Shown: piece after piece, positions 1 to 9,873 of the stretch
Numbering within the stretch: position 1 is the stretch's first letter
Layout: each line of letters begins with the position of its first letter
Assembly: GCF_907164905.1 (NCBI RefSeq)
Contig: NZ_CAJRAF010000002.1
Coordinates: forward strand, 2,604,001-2,668,000
Reading direction: 5' to 3'
Length of the DNA: 64,000 nucleotides
From: Dyadobacter sp. CECT 9275
Lineage (GTDB): Bacteria > Bacteroidota > Bacteroidia > Cytophagales > Spirosomataceae
The notes under the pieces: generated by a model
Told to the model about the DNA's origin: nothing
The model's input: the letters and a program-made list of their open reading frames with translations, nothing else
The model's database searches: none
Made by a program: the position numbers and the translations under genes

Positions 1-1536
1 AAACTTTTTGAAATATATCTTCCGGATAGATTTCGGGGGCTACCAACTCAATGGAAATTTGCTATTTTGCTGCAACAGGGTGAGGAAAATTATCCGCTGG
101 TTTCCAAACAGGAAATCGTACAAGAAGGAAATAGGCTAAAATCTAAAATGACCAGTCAAAGTGAATTTCCGCTTGTCATTATTTCCGACGATGTCAGGGT
201 TAATGTTGAAAAAGAGCTTGTGGACGCGAATGACAATGTGTTTTTTTTAGACAAGTTCAGGCTGCCCGGAAAAATAAGCGACGGTGTTCCTGTGAGAAAC
301 ACTCCTATCATCCTTGCGGTAAAATCCAAATTCGAAAAAAATGGAAAAGGGAATTACGCATTGAGCCTCAGTCCGTATACTCCCAATATTCCTGTAGAAG
401 GTTGGAGATTCTTTGGACGTCACCGTGAATTAGAGCAGATTATGTCATCCAAGTCAAATTGTTTCATTCTGGGCGCTAGGAAAACCGGCAAATCATCAAT
501 TCTTGCCGAGGCTAAACGAAAATTATCATCAAGTGGTTTTATTGTTCATGATATTGGTGTCCAATATGCTATTTCATTTGGTGAAGTAGTAAATGCAATG
601 GTAGCCAAACTCTCTGTACGAGATGCTTACTATGCCCAGCGCGATAGCGAACTCCTAGAAACCAATTTTGTTTTAAACGTAATTAAGCGACTTAGAGGAG
701 AGGATAAAAAAAGAACAGTCTTAATATTTGATGAATTAGGAAACGTAATGCGCAGAGATTCTCGCAATATATGGAATTTCATGGGCATACTGAGGGACCT
801 ATCTCAAAAAGGTGAGATCCGAGTGTTAGCTTCCGCTTTCCAAGAAATTTATATCAGAACCTACAAGGATTCCGATAGCCCACTTGTCAATTTCGGGACA
901 ATGATCGAGATAAATCTTTTTTCAAGATCAGAAGTAGAGGAGATACTAATTAAGCCGTTAAGCGTTTGGTACGAAATCGAAGATCAAAACGAACTCCTTA
1001 GCCAGATAAGGAAAAAATTCGGCTTTCACCCGTTAATCCTCCAATGGATCGGTGAATACACTTTTAAAAGGATCTTTCACTCAAAAGATAAAAAGGTTGC
1101 TAATCACATCAATAGACTGCTCAATGAGGACATCAAATTTTTCAAAAATGCTTTCCAAGAGATATATGAAAAGAATCACTCCCTGCTGGAAAAGTATCTC
1201 TTTCTGAAATTTTGTAAGGATGCGCGCGACGAGCGAAGAGAACTTTCTACGATCGAGATCAAGCAGATTTCACTCAACACGGAATTAAAAAGATTTAAAA
1301 TAGAATCCAGCTTGGATGAACGAAATTATTTCCTTTACCGGCTAAGTCTGAAAGGCCTTTTTTACCAAGATGAATCCAATGGCCTAATATTTAAAATTGC
1401 TACTCCTATTCTCTACTATTATTACGAGTCGTCTAATGATATTGCTGAGGCCTTATTCGATATGGAATCGGAGATACCTCAGTTGTTTAAAAACATTAAT
1501 ATCAGTTATCAAAATGAGGGAAGCGGAGTTAATTGA
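1..1536 (+). CDS. P-loop ATPase (AAA/STAND-like), 5'-truncated by window edge
   Basis: The reading frame is open from the first base of the window, so the gene begins upstream; a TTG at 67 is a possible but unnecessary start. A Walker A motif GARKTGKSS lies at about codons 158-166, and a Walker B-like strand ending in LIFDELGN follows some 85 residues later. This is the layout of single-domain AAA/STAND-type ATPases. The part before the P-loop (about 150 residues) resembles nothing I recognise. The C-terminal third is charged and helical. The gene overlaps the next one by 23 bp, so the two are probably translated together. Role unknown. An ATPase coupled to an esterase beside mobile DNA is reminiscent of defence operons, but that is inference. 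Confidence 0.75.
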   Translation, partial: KLFEIYLPDRFRGLPTQWKFAILLQQGEENYPLVSKQEIVQEGNRLKSKMTSQSEFPLVIISDDVRVNVEKELVDANDNVFFLDKFRLPGKISDGVPVRNTPIILAVKSKFEKNGKGNYALSLSPYTPNIPVEGWRFFGRHRELEQIMSSKSNCFILGARKTGKSSILAEAKRKLSSSGFIVHDIGVQYAISFGEVVNAMVAKLSVRDAYYAQRDSELLETNFVLNVIKRLRGEDKKRTVLIFDELGNVMRRDSRNIWNFMGILRDLSQKGEIRVLASAFQEIYIRTYKDSDSPLVNFGTMIEINLFSRSEVEEILIKPLSVWYEIEDQNELLSQIRKKFGFHPLILQWIGEYTFKRIFHSKDKKVANHINRLLNEDIKFFKNAFQEIYEKNHSLLEKYLFLKFCKDARDERRELSTIEIKQISLNTELKRFKIESSLDERNYFLYRLSLKGLFYQDESNGLIFKIATPILYYYYESSNDIAEALFDMESEIPQLFKNINISYQNEGSGVN

Positions 1537-3169
1537 TCCTAGCTGGCAGGAAGCGATCGACTTACTTATCACGGGAAAATCGGTTTTTATTTCGGTGCCA
1601 GATTACTATGGAGGGCAGCGATTTATGGATACAATTCGACAATCAGACGAGCTGAATAATTCATTTACGGTTGTTAATTTACACTATTTTAACGACTCCA
1701 TAAAAATTGATTTTCAAAAGATTATCGATAATTTTCAGCAGGGGGAGTCAGACAGAATTCAGTTACCGGAAAATAATAAATTTGATTTCGCTGAAACCAT
1801 CCGAAAATTGGTCTTAAAAAAACCTTTCCTTGTGCTGATCACCAGTACCTATCATTCTTTTAACAATGTTAGTACCCTAGTTGACTCATTTCATGATATA
1901 ATAAAATATTTTCCTAATGATCGCCGAAAATATTTATCGATTTTGCTGATGGATGATTATTCGATGTATTTCCATGAAAATAAACGGACATATAGCTATG
2001 CATCGTCAGCCTGGAACTTTTTTGCAAGATTTCATATAGCTCCGCTGTGCGATAGCCGGCTTGTGGATAAGTACTTGATCGATTTTTTTCACCACGGGGA
2101 ACTGGTAAAAAGAATTTCTTCTGCTTTATTCCGGATCTCGGGTGGTCATCAAGGATTGATCAGCGATGCGCTCAAATACATATTTAATAAATGGGAATTG
2201 ATCGATTTTAATAATGTAGAACAAGAAGTCGAATCAATCATCAGTAAGACTCATTCGTATCAAGCAATCGGAAAAGAATATTCCTCATTATCTTCTCCAG
2301 ATCTGCAATCACTTTATTCCTTCAGGCACAAAAGACTTTTCGAAGTGAATGAAACGGATCTTGTCAAAAGGTTCTTTACAAAGGGAGTACTAGCAAATTC
2401 AGGTGACCTACATGTCGTAGTGATAAAAGGCGTTGTACGTAAGTTATTAGAAAACATGATCGATGGAAATATGACCGCACCAAAAAAATTGGCACTTTGT
2501 ATCCATGGCTTGGATGGAAGTGATTTAACCTGGCGGAGGTTCAAAGAGATTTACGACAATGATGAAGAATTGAAGGCAGAATATGATTTTGCCATGTATA
2601 CTTTTCCCACAACAAAATATTGGAATCTCAATTTTTTCAAAGCGTCGGATCCACCTATACAACAATTGGCGAAAGGATTGGAAACGGAGATTGAATATAA
2701 ATATTTTAAGTACTCGGCAATTGTTTTGGTGTGTCATAGTCTAGGCGGATTGGTTGGCAGAAAATTCCTACTAGATCGATTTCTCATTAACATCAATCAA
2801 CCTCAGGTTCAATATGCCCCTATTATTAGGAAAATTGTCATGTATGCGACACCGCACAATGGAGCAAATTTAGCAAATCTCGTAAAACATATTACTATTC
2901 GTAATAAGCAGATTATACAGCTCGCTCGTAAATCGGATTTTCTTGATAGCTTGAATGAAAATTGGATGAAAACCGGGGCTCATGACTATTACAAAGGATG
3001 GTATGTGGTCGGGGGCAAGGACCAGATCGTTGATAAGGACAGCGCTGGCTTGTTTTGGGGAAATAATAGGTGCAAAACGATAATTTCTGCGGATCATTTC
3101 AGCATTATTAAGCCGGAAAACGAAGAGGCTGTGTCATACCTGATCTTTAGGAAGACCCTTCTCGAATAA
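1514..3169 (+). CDS. Degenerate ATPase-like domain fused to alpha/beta-hydrolase (serine esterase)
   Basis: I start the gene at ATG 1514, inside the end of the upstream ATPase gene, giving 551 residues. The frame is open further upstream, but only within that gene. The C-terminal half (from about residue 315) is an alpha/beta hydrolase: a strand with CIHGLDG, the nucleophile elbow CHSLGG with Ser409, an ATPHNGANLA segment as in DUF676/PGAP1-like lipases, and a candidate catalytic His528 in SADHFS. The N-terminal half has the look of an ATPase without a proper P-loop: a strand at the Walker A position but no GKS, and a SGGHQGLIS segment like the sensor region of AAA proteins. Probably an effector subunit working with the overlapping ATPase. 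Substrate unknown; it could be a lipid or an ester. Confidence 0.7.
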   Translation: MREAELIDPSWQEAIDLLITGKSVFISVPDYYGGQRFMDTIRQSDELNNSFTVVNLHYFNDSIKIDFQKIIDNFQQGESDRIQLPENNKFDFAETIRKLVLKKPFLVLITSTYHSFNNVSTLVDSFHDIIKYFPNDRRKYLSILLMDDYSMYFHENKRTYSYASSAWNFFARFHIAPLCDSRLVDKYLIDFFHHGELVKRISSALFRISGGHQGLISDALKYIFNKWELIDFNNVEQEVESIISKTHSYQAIGKEYSSLSSPDLQSLYSFRHKRLFEVNETDLVKRFFTKGVLANSGDLHVVVIKGVVRKLLENMIDGNMTAPKKLALCIHGLDGSDLTWRRFKEIYDNDEELKAEYDFAMYTFPTTKYWNLNFFKASDPPIQQLAKGLETEIEYKYFKYSAIVLVCHSLGGLVGRKFLLDRFLININQPQVQYAPIIRKIVMYATPHNGANLANLVKHITIRNKQIIQLARKSDFLDSLNENWMKTGAHDYYKGWYVVGGKDQIVDKDSAGLFWGNNRCKTIISADHFSIIKPENEEAVSYLIFRKTLLE

Positions 3170-3787
3170 CAGTAGCATAGTCTTATAGCTATCCTTTTTT
3201 AGCAATTACAATGGCTATATCGGTTATGCTATGGGGAGGCACAATCGCCCGAGTAGAGGCTGTTCTATGGCAATCAACATTGAAAATGAACCATTCCCCC
3301 CGGTTGAGAACAGAAGTTTACTATACTTTTTGTACAGGTTTTGATTGCAATTCGGTCTATTTATTTTCGCTTACAATTCCTTCCAAATTGGTATTTTCGT
3401 AGAAGGGAAGAATTTTTATGGCCGGCAACAACCGTTACGGACAAGTTGAACGTGACGATCTGGCCTTTTATGGGCCGAAACTTGATGCCGTATGTGAGTC
3501 TTAAATTGGACACAAAACCAATGTCATAACTAGTGCTAGGAATTAGGATATTCTGAATTGAATAACGGCTGTATCATCCTAAAAAAACTTTACAGTTTTT
3601 GAAAAAATTGTAGCGAGGGATTTGAACCCTCCATGCAACCATCTGGAATTGAAATAATTTCAATTGATCCTAGCAACACATAGAATCCATGGGGGCATTC
3701 AAAATTACATTTTAACCTACTCCTACCAAATTTTATTGTACTATAATATGCGTTCAATTGCGAGAAAGACTTATTTAGGATATTACC
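3170..3787. other. Gene-poor stretch with a tRNA T-arm-like palindrome
   Basis: No convincing gene; the short open frames here have no start context or recognisable motifs. At 3615-3631 there is a 17-bp dyad, GAGGGATTTGAACCCTC. Read on the minus strand it matches a tRNA T-arm (GGTTCAAATCC loop). No cloverleaf partner is visible upstream on that strand, so it is at best a tRNA 3' fragment of the kind left at attachment sites. Confidence 0.4.
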
Positions 3788-3900
3788 TGGAAAATTCGGT
3801 GAAACTGACCACCTGAATTCGGTTTAAACTGACCACCCCGAAGAGCAAAAAATGCTGTAGAATCAAACCCTACTTTTGACGCGAACCAATCGCGTGAAGT

Positions 3901-5558
3901 ATGGCCAATTCGACAATCAGCCGCATCGGCGGTCCGAATGAGTAAAATAAGACAGATCCTAAGAATGTACAGCCAGGGCCGCAGCAAGCTTTCAATAGCA
4001 GCCCAAACTGGTGTGTCCCGCAATACAGCAAAGAGGTACATGGCTACTTTTGATGCGAGCGGGCTAACCTTCGAACAGGTCAATACGCTGAATGATAAGG
4101 AGCTGGACGACTTCTTCGGAACGGTTAAAGAACAGCCCCCCAAAGACAGGTTACTGAACCTGCAACGTTGTTTTCCAAACATCGATAAAGAGCTTAAGCG
4201 GACTGGTGTCACGCGCCATATGCTTTGGGAAGCCTATAAAAAGGAGTTTCCCGATGGTTTTGGATATACCGCCCGGCGGCCCGGCCAGTTTTGCTTCCAC
4301 CTCACCAATTGGAAGGCCCGGGTAAACCCTGTGATGCACCGCCCGGCGGCCCGGCAGGACCACAAGGCGGGCGATAAGCTGTATATTGATTTTGCAGGCG
4401 TTAAACTAAGTATTGCAGATAAGCAGACCGGTGAATTAACTGAGGTTGAAGTGTTTGTGGCTATCCTTGGGGCCAGCCAGCTTACGTATGTGGAAGCGGT
4501 CAACAGCCAGCAAAAAGAAGACCTGATCGCAGCCTGTGAAAATACGTTTCACTATATCGGTGGCGTACCGGCAGCGATTGTCCCCGACAACCGCCGGGCG
4601 GCCCCGCTTAAAGCAGCTGTTATCAAAAGCAATAAATACGAACCAACGCTCAACGAAGCTTTTGCCGACTTTGCTGACCATTACGGAACTACCATATTGC
4701 CTGCCCGCGCTTATCGGCCAAGAGATAAGGCGTTGCCGGGCCGCCGGTGCGGTGGAAGGGGCCGTGAAAATCGTTTATAGCCGCATTTACGCCCCTTTGA
4801 GGAAGCAGGTTTACAGCTCACTCTCTGAGCTAAACGCAGCCATATGGATTGCCCTTGAGACCCATAACAACCAACTGTTACGGGGCCGTAATTACAGCCG
4901 TAGGCTCCAGTTTGAAGAAATAGAACGCTCTGCATTGGCACCGCTCCCTGTTCTCCGATATGAATTTAAGAAGCAACTACATGCCACTGTGATGAAAAAC
5001 GGGCATGTCTGCCTGAGCGTTGACAAGCATTATCGCCGGGCGACCCCGTACAGCGTGCCTTACCGGTTTATAGGTAAAAAGATCAAACTGCTGTTCTCCA
5101 ATTCTTTGGTTGAAGCCTATTACCATTACGAGCGCATTGCCCTGCATAAACGCGTCAAAAGCCCCTACAATTATTCTACTGATAAAGAACATCTGGCCAG
5201 TACACACCGCTTCGTAACCGACTGGACGCCAGACCGGTTTTTGGAATGGGCTTCCTCAATACACGAAGACGTCAGGTTGTATATCCATAAAATCCTGGAC
5301 CGCAAACAACATCCCGAACAGGCTTACCGGTCTTGCGTGGGCATCTTATCCTTCGCTAAAAAGGCTGGTGAACAAAGGTTGATCAGTGCGTGCCAGAGGG
5401 CACTCAGCTATGGTATTTACAACTACAAAACGATCCACCGGGCCGCCGGGCGGACAATACTGGAAAAGAATATGGACCAATATGAAGACAGCCTGTTTGC
5501 AGACGAATTGCCCATGCCCCATCATGATAATATCAGGGGCGAAGACTATTACCAATAA
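3901..5558 (+). pseudogene. istA: istA transposase of IS21 copy 1, broken by micro-insertions
   Basis: The protein matches IstA of copy 2 almost residue for residue: N-terminal HTH, then a DDE catalytic core with YIDFAGVKLS, IVPDN and the glutamate after KAL. From ATG 3901, frame is lost within seven codons because 16 bp are inserted at 3922-3937; ATG 3938 rescues the frame. In-frame 15-bp insertions add five residues each at 4270, 4340, 4592, 5034 and 5438 (for example ARRPG and RPAAR). A 16-bp insertion at 4736-4751 shifts the frame in the catalytic core, just before the VEGAVK segment, so no complete transposase can be made. Without the insertions the gene would be intact apart from substitutions. 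Confidence 0.9.
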
Positions 5559-5877
5559 TCCTTTAAACAAATAATACAATGAACACCGACACATTGGAGA
5601 AGTTACGCAAGCTCAATCGCACCGGCGACCCGGTTCCATGGTATGTTCCATGCCTTTAAAAGCAGCTTGGAAAGCGGGAAAACCGACGATTACACCGCCG
5701 ATGAACTTTTAGCCCATCTGGTTGATGCTGAATGGGATGACAGGCATAACCGGCGTGTAGAGCGACAAATTAATTATGCCAGGTTCCGCTACAAAGCGAT
5801 GGTTGAAAATATCCATTACCATGCCGACCGGAGTATCGAACGTAACCAGATCATGCGCTTGTCGGACCGCCGATGCG
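3922..5877. repeat. Nine 15-16 bp GC-rich micro-insertions inside IS21 copy 1
   Basis: Positions: 3922-3937 (16 bp), 4270-4284 (15), 4340-4354 (15), 4592-4606 (15), 4736-4751 (16), 5034-5048 (15), 5438-5452 (15), 5618-5633 (16), 5862-5877 (16). Each is a clean addition relative to copy 2. In one orientation they read CCGGGCCGCCGGTGCG, CCGGGTCGCCGGTGCG, TCGGACCGCCGATGCG and the 15-mer CCGGGCCGCCGGGCG. That is, two near-identical octamers (CCGGRNCG)x2, the 15-mers having lost one base. Both orientations occur. No target duplication is evident and no shared target sequence is obvious. Confidence 0.9.
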
Positions 5878-6360
5878 GCCGAATGCTCTTTTATTGCCCG
5901 TAACGAGAACCTGTTGATCACAGGCAGTACCGGGATCGGGAAAAGCTATGTGGCATCCGCCATTGGTCACCAGGCTTGTATCCTGGGCTACCGCGTTCTA
6001 TATGCCAGTACACCTAAGTTATTCGCCCGCTTGAAGATGGCCAAGGCCGATGGGTCCTATATCAAGGAAATTGCAAAGATAGAACGGCAGCACCTGCTCA
6101 TCCTTGACGACTTTGGGATCCAACCCTTCGATGCCAAGAGCCGGGCAGCCCTGATGGAAATAATCGAAGACAGGCACGGCAAGACATCGCTGATTATCAC
6201 TTCCCAATTACCGGTCAGCAAATGGCATGAAGTAATCGGAGAAAAAACCATTGCTGATGCGATCCTGGACCGGATTGTACATGACGCACATCGGGTGGAG
6301 CTCAGGGGGGAATCGATGAGAAAAAAACGAAAAATGGAGCCTGAAAACAGCTACCAATAA
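5579..6360 (+). pseudogene. istB: istB helper ATPase of IS21 copy 1, broken by two 16-bp insertions
   Basis: It starts at ATG 5579 (MNTDTLEKLRKL) as in copy 2. Frame is lost at codon 13, where 16 bp are inserted near 5618-5633, and again at 5862-5877. Two 16-bp insertions do not compensate each other, so the gene cannot encode full-length IstB. The downstream frame still shows the Walker A GSTGIGKS and the LLILDDFG Walker B of the IstB/DnaC-like ATPase that assists IstA. Removing the insertions gives KLKFHGMFHAF and IMRLAECSF, matching copy 2. Confidence 0.9.
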
Positions 6361-6624
6361 AAACACTTTTTATTTACTAATTTTGAACCCGCTTCTACAG
6401 CATTTTTTGCCTTCGGCCGCCAGATAATCAGGTGGTCAATTTGCCACGGAATCAGGTGGTCAACTTCTCCGAAATACCCATACAGGGTAGCAGATCTACG
6501 CTATAACCACCAACAGCAGTACCCGCTAAGGGGAAGCTGGCAGAAGTGACGACGCACACCATCAATCACAAGGATATTATAGCATTGACAGCTAATTAGA
6601 CAAAATCTTTGAATAATGTTAAAT

Positions 6625-7743
6625 CTAGAGACTTTGAAGAGCCTTTAATATTTCAAAACCCATCTGAGTCTGGAACGGATCAGGATTTAGAGATGAATTT
6701 GTCAGGATTACAACACCGGTTTTTGAAGACTTATCAAATCCGATAAAGGAAGTATAGCCTCCATTTCCACCATTTTTCCAGGTGATATTTTGATTATCGG
6801 CTGAAAAAAGGCTCCATCCCAAGCCAATGCCATCCTGATGATCTCCCGAATATTCGAAGGTGGGCTTGTGCGTAAGCGATATCGCCTGTCCCAGCAAATT
6901 GTTTTGGGGATTCATATTCGCGTCAAGATATATTAACATGTCATCCAGGTTTGATATCAATGATCCAGTACCTTGCAGGATGTTTTCCATGTATTTAGCC
7001 CACGAGTCAACCTTTCTATTCCCATAGTAACCCGGCACTAGATTTTGCAGCTGCTCACTGGAAAAAGACACTGTGGTATGTTTCATGCCGAGAGGTACTG
7101 TCACACGTGAGGCAATCATATCCTCGTAATCTGTTTTATTCAATATACTTAAAATCTGGCCAAGTAACCCATAGCCCACATTAGAATATTCATATTGCGT
7201 TCCGGGCTCTCTTTTTAATGTATAACCATTTATAAATTCATACATTTTTTCCTCGGAATACCCTATATAAGGATTAAAAGCTTCTTTGTCCATATTTTCA
7301 GGCGTTCGGGGTAAACCCGATGTATGATTGGCAAGTTGTCGTAATGTTATCTTTTTCCCATTAAAAGATGGGACCTTTACCCTTGCCGGCAGGTATTTTT
7401 CAATTGGGTCATCCAAGTTTAAATTTTCACGAAAATGCATATCCGCTAGGGCCAGGGCGGTGAATGTTTTTGTGATAGAAGCCAGCTCTAAAACTGACTT
7501 CGACGTGATTTTCTGATCTGTCCCCAGCTCCTTTTCTCCATAACTATAAACGGATTTTGAACCATCTTTAATTATACCTACAATAATACCCACATTCGCC
7601 CCCATGGCTATATACGGATAAACAGCATTATCAATAGCAGTATTGATTGTTTCCGGAGCAGGCGCTTTGTCCTCACAAGAGCTTAACAGCCCGGTAAAAA
7701 TCATGATGAGAATTTTAAGATATTTTGATGAAACGATTTTCAT
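6625..7743 (-). CDS. Lipoprotein serine hydrolase (beta-lactamase/DD-peptidase family, class C-like)
   Basis: 372 residues. The N-terminus has a hydrophobic stretch ending in a lipobox (LLSSC), so the protein is probably a surface or periplasmic lipoprotein. The family's SxxK motif is seen as SITK (ELASITKTFTAL) and the YxN motif as YSN (YEYSNVGYGLLG); a C-terminal GGNGGY segment fits the third motif region. Such proteins cleave peptides, D-amino-acid esters or other esters and are not necessarily beta-lactamases. It is co-directional with, and 2 bp from, the upstream gene at 7746-8390, so the two are likely in one operon. It is one of four members of this family in the window. Confidence 0.85.
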   Translation of the reverse strand: MKIVSSKYLKILIMIFTGLLSSCEDKAPAPETINTAIDNAVYPYIAMGANVGIIVGIIKDGSKSVYSYGEKELGTDQKITSKSVLELASITKTFTALALADMHFRENLNLDDPIEKYLPARVKVPSFNGKKITLRQLANHTSGLPRTPENMDKEAFNPYIGYSEEKMYEFINGYTLKREPGTQYEYSNVGYGLLGQILSILNKTDYEDMIASRVTVPLGMKHTTVSFSSEQLQNLVPGYYGNRKVDSWAKYMENILQGTGSLISNLDDMLIYLDANMNPQNNLLGQAISLTHKPTFEYSGDHQDGIGLGWSLFSADNQNITWKNGGNGGYTSFIGFDKSSKTGVVILTNSSLNPDPFQTQMGFEILKALQSL

Positions 7744-7745
7744 GA

Positions 7746-8390
7746 CTATTTTAAATTGTTTTTTAAACTGTGATCAATTGAAATTCTTAGACCTGGAAAC
7801 ACATAATTATAAACTCCAAACTCTCTATTTGTTTTGGATAGCGACCCAATTTCAGAGGATAAATAAAGTTGAGTCGAGACAGCGTAAGAGTGAAACATCC
7901 GGAACTTGACGCCAATCGCCAGAGGAATTCCAGTACTTAATTTGTTGACGTAACGACCAATGTCTATTGACTTGTCATCGTATCTGATTTTTGCTTGCAG
8001 CAGGTAAGAGAACTCTAGGCCAGACTGAACCGTAAAGATTAATTTTCTTGCCGGAGACGAATTATATCCAATCCATATTGGTAATTTCAGATAGTTCAAA
8101 TTTGTTTTTCTCTGCTGATATCCTCCCCCTTCCAGGCTATAAAGAAGGTCGGTGCCAATGCTAAGCTTTCTGCCCGCATTGTATAATACTCCGATTCCCT
8201 GTGTTGTGCGAACTCTAAAATGATATGGCGCAACTTTGAGAAAATCCAGTATGGGAACGCCGGTATTGTAGCGAAACGTGGTTGCTGATGGTAAAAGCCT
8301 CACGCCCACAGCAAGCTTATTTTGTGAATAACAAACCCTGCATGAAAGCACGGCAAATAAAATGGCTGTAATTTTTAAAATATTCTTCAT
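7746..8390 (-). CDS. Outer-membrane beta-barrel protein (PorT-like)
   Basis: The start chosen is ATG at 8390, which places a clear signal peptide (MKNILKITAILFAVLSC...YSQ) at the N-terminus; an in-frame ATG 60 bp upstream would bury it. The mature part of about 190 residues alternates hydrophobic and polar residues with many Tyr and Gly, the pattern of small 8-10-strand barrels of the OMP_b-brl_2 type common in Bacteroidota. A Cys residue near the signal cleavage region could alternatively mark a lipoprotein. Directly followed by the serine hydrolase gene. Substrate unknown. Confidence 0.65.
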   Translation of the reverse strand: MKNILKITAILFAVLSCRVCYSQNKLAVGVRLLPSATTFRYNTGVPILDFLKVAPYHFRVRTTQGIGVLYNAGRKLSIGTDLLYSLEGGGYQQRKTNLNYLKLPIWIGYNSSPARKLIFTVQSGLEFSYLLQAKIRYDDKSIDIGRYVNKLSTGIPLAIGVKFRMFHSYAVSTQLYLSSEIGSLSKTNREFGVYNYVFPGLRISIDHSLKNNLK

Positions 8391-8518
8391 AGCTAAAAAA
8401 TGTCGGTTCCAGGGCTGAGCGCTGGTGCAGTTTGTAATTTTACCCGACAAAAGTAGCAGCCATAAAAACGTTTAACGTTCCGATATATATATATTAACTG
8501 TAAGTAATATACTCAAAA

Positions 8519-9784
8519 TCAAACACTTGATAAATCGGAACTTATTTCTGATTCATTTCCGTGAATATTTCTATCGCGAAATTCCTTCGGTGAGCAGCCG
8601 GTGTGTTTTTTGAATGCGGTATTAAATGCGGTTTTAGAATTAAAGCGTGATTCGTAGGCTATACCCAGAATACTTAAATGGCTGTAATCACTACTTGACA
8701 GCATCTTTTTACATTCCTCCAATCTATATCTGTTTATAAATGTGTAAAAATTTTCGCCAAAACAAGTGTTGATCAGATAAGAGGTTTGGTAGGTATTAAG
8801 AAGTAGAATTTTCCCAAGCTTAGGCAATGTTATCTCACTATCCATGTATGGTTTTTCTGCTTCCATTATTTCCAACAGCCTTTTTTGATACACTTCCAGT
8901 TTTTGATCGCTGATTGTCTTTTTCTTTTGAAGTAAGGAATTATCAGTTCCACTACGATCCGCCTTGTTAACGTTGGCAGGAGGTGAATCTGCAATCGGTT
9001 CATTTTCTGGACTGGGCTCTAGTTTTACGGCATACCGATGGTCGTTAACTAAATCCGAAAAGCTCTCGACCTGCCCCTTCGAAAATGAAAAGACGTCTTT
9101 TTGTTTTACAACCTGTAAACCAACATAATAAAAACCGATGAGATAGATTAAAGGAAAAATACCAGAATTTTGTGCATTTACGAAAATGACCTCGGCAAAA
9201 GAAATTGCGAACAGTATACTCAGCCCGATAATTGCATTGCGCAGCCAATGATAATCATTGTCAGGAAGATTTGATACAAACAGCGGGAGTGTTTCCCGAT
9301 GCCTGTTTAAAGTCAAAATCGAATAATACTGATAGCACAACGCCTGAACAAAAAACAGAAGAATTAATACTATTTCAATAGGCTCGCTGCCAGTAGAAAC
9401 TGCAATATTCCCAAGTGTCTTGTTATCTGTATTTGTAAAAATATAAATTTTCAGATAAATCCCCAGCATGGCAAGGTAGGGAATAAAGTGATAGAGAATA
9501 CGTATGGACAATTTTTGAGAAACGGAGGTTAAATAGACAACGGCCAGATAAATTAGTGGTGCGAAAAGGTACAACACAGGCTGCAAAACCACAGCCAGCC
9601 AAGGGTGCTGAGCATAAACACCCGTAGCGATTAAGACTTCATCCGCAAAATCAAAGGAAAGGCAAACGAAAAGAAGTGCTAGGAATCGGTATCCAGTTGA
9701 ATTGTAACTTTTTTTATATGCCGTCAAAATAGCTAAAAAGAGCAGACAGCTGATGGTACCGGTATTAAGTATGATACTCTGCAT
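8519..9784 (-). CDS. 7TM-type AraC family transcriptional regulator
   Basis: 421 residues. The N-terminal half has six to seven hydrophobic segments, a membrane sensor layout. A charged linker follows (about residues 240-300) and then a C-terminal AraC HTH domain (about 310-415) with FINRYRLEECKKML, ILGIAYESRF and the ending HTGCSPKEFRDR. Proteins of this plan in Bacteroidota bind DNA while anchored in the inner membrane and usually control adjacent genes, here perhaps the barrel/hydrolase pair downstream on the same strand. Signal unknown. Confidence 0.85.
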   Translation of the reverse strand: MQSIILNTGTISCLLFLAILTAYKKSYNSTGYRFLALLFVCLSFDFADEVLIATGVYAQHPWLAVVLQPVLYLFAPLIYLAVVYLTSVSQKLSIRILYHFIPYLAMLGIYLKIYIFTNTDNKTLGNIAVSTGSEPIEIVLILLFFVQALCYQYYSILTLNRHRETLPLFVSNLPDNDYHWLRNAIIGLSILFAISFAEVIFVNAQNSGIFPLIYLIGFYYVGLQVVKQKDVFSFSKGQVESFSDLVNDHRYAVKLEPSPENEPIADSPPANVNKADRSGTDNSLLQKKKTISDQKLEVYQKRLLEIMEAEKPYMDSEITLPKLGKILLLNTYQTSYLINTCFGENFYTFINRYRLEECKKMLSSSDYSHLSILGIAYESRFNSKTAFNTAFKKHTGCSPKEFRDRNIHGNESEISSDLSSV

Positions 9785-9873
9785 AAACTTTGGGTTGGGT
9801 CCGCCAAGTTAAACAGATTATAATACTCCGAAAATCTGGACAGCTGCTTAAATTTCTATTTTATTAGTTGACT

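Larger units (their letters stand above)
3788..6479 (+). mobile_element. IS21-family element, copy 1 (inactive)
   Basis: The ends are set by comparison with copy 2 (48202-50827). The left end starts TGGAAAATTCGGTGAAACTGACC and the right end is the complement of GGGTATTTCGGAGAAGTTGACC. Both carry the GGTGGTCA-type internal repeats typical of IS21 termini. It contains istA and istB, both broken. Flanking heptamers (TATTACC left, ATACAGG right) do not match, so no target duplication is preserved. Copy 1 differs from copy 2 at many third codon positions, so it is an older relative, not a recent duplicate. It carries nine GC-rich 15-16 bp insertions absent from copy 2. Confidence 0.9.

Noticed and set aside
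3211..3529. Two overlapping short ORFs upstream of IS21 copy 1
   Set aside because: No motif, no ribosome site, and the composition looks non-coding.
6410..6425. GGCCGCC near the right end of IS21 copy 1 as a further insertion
   Set aside because: The same GGCCGCC is present at the equivalent place in copy 2 (48262), so it belongs to the IS.
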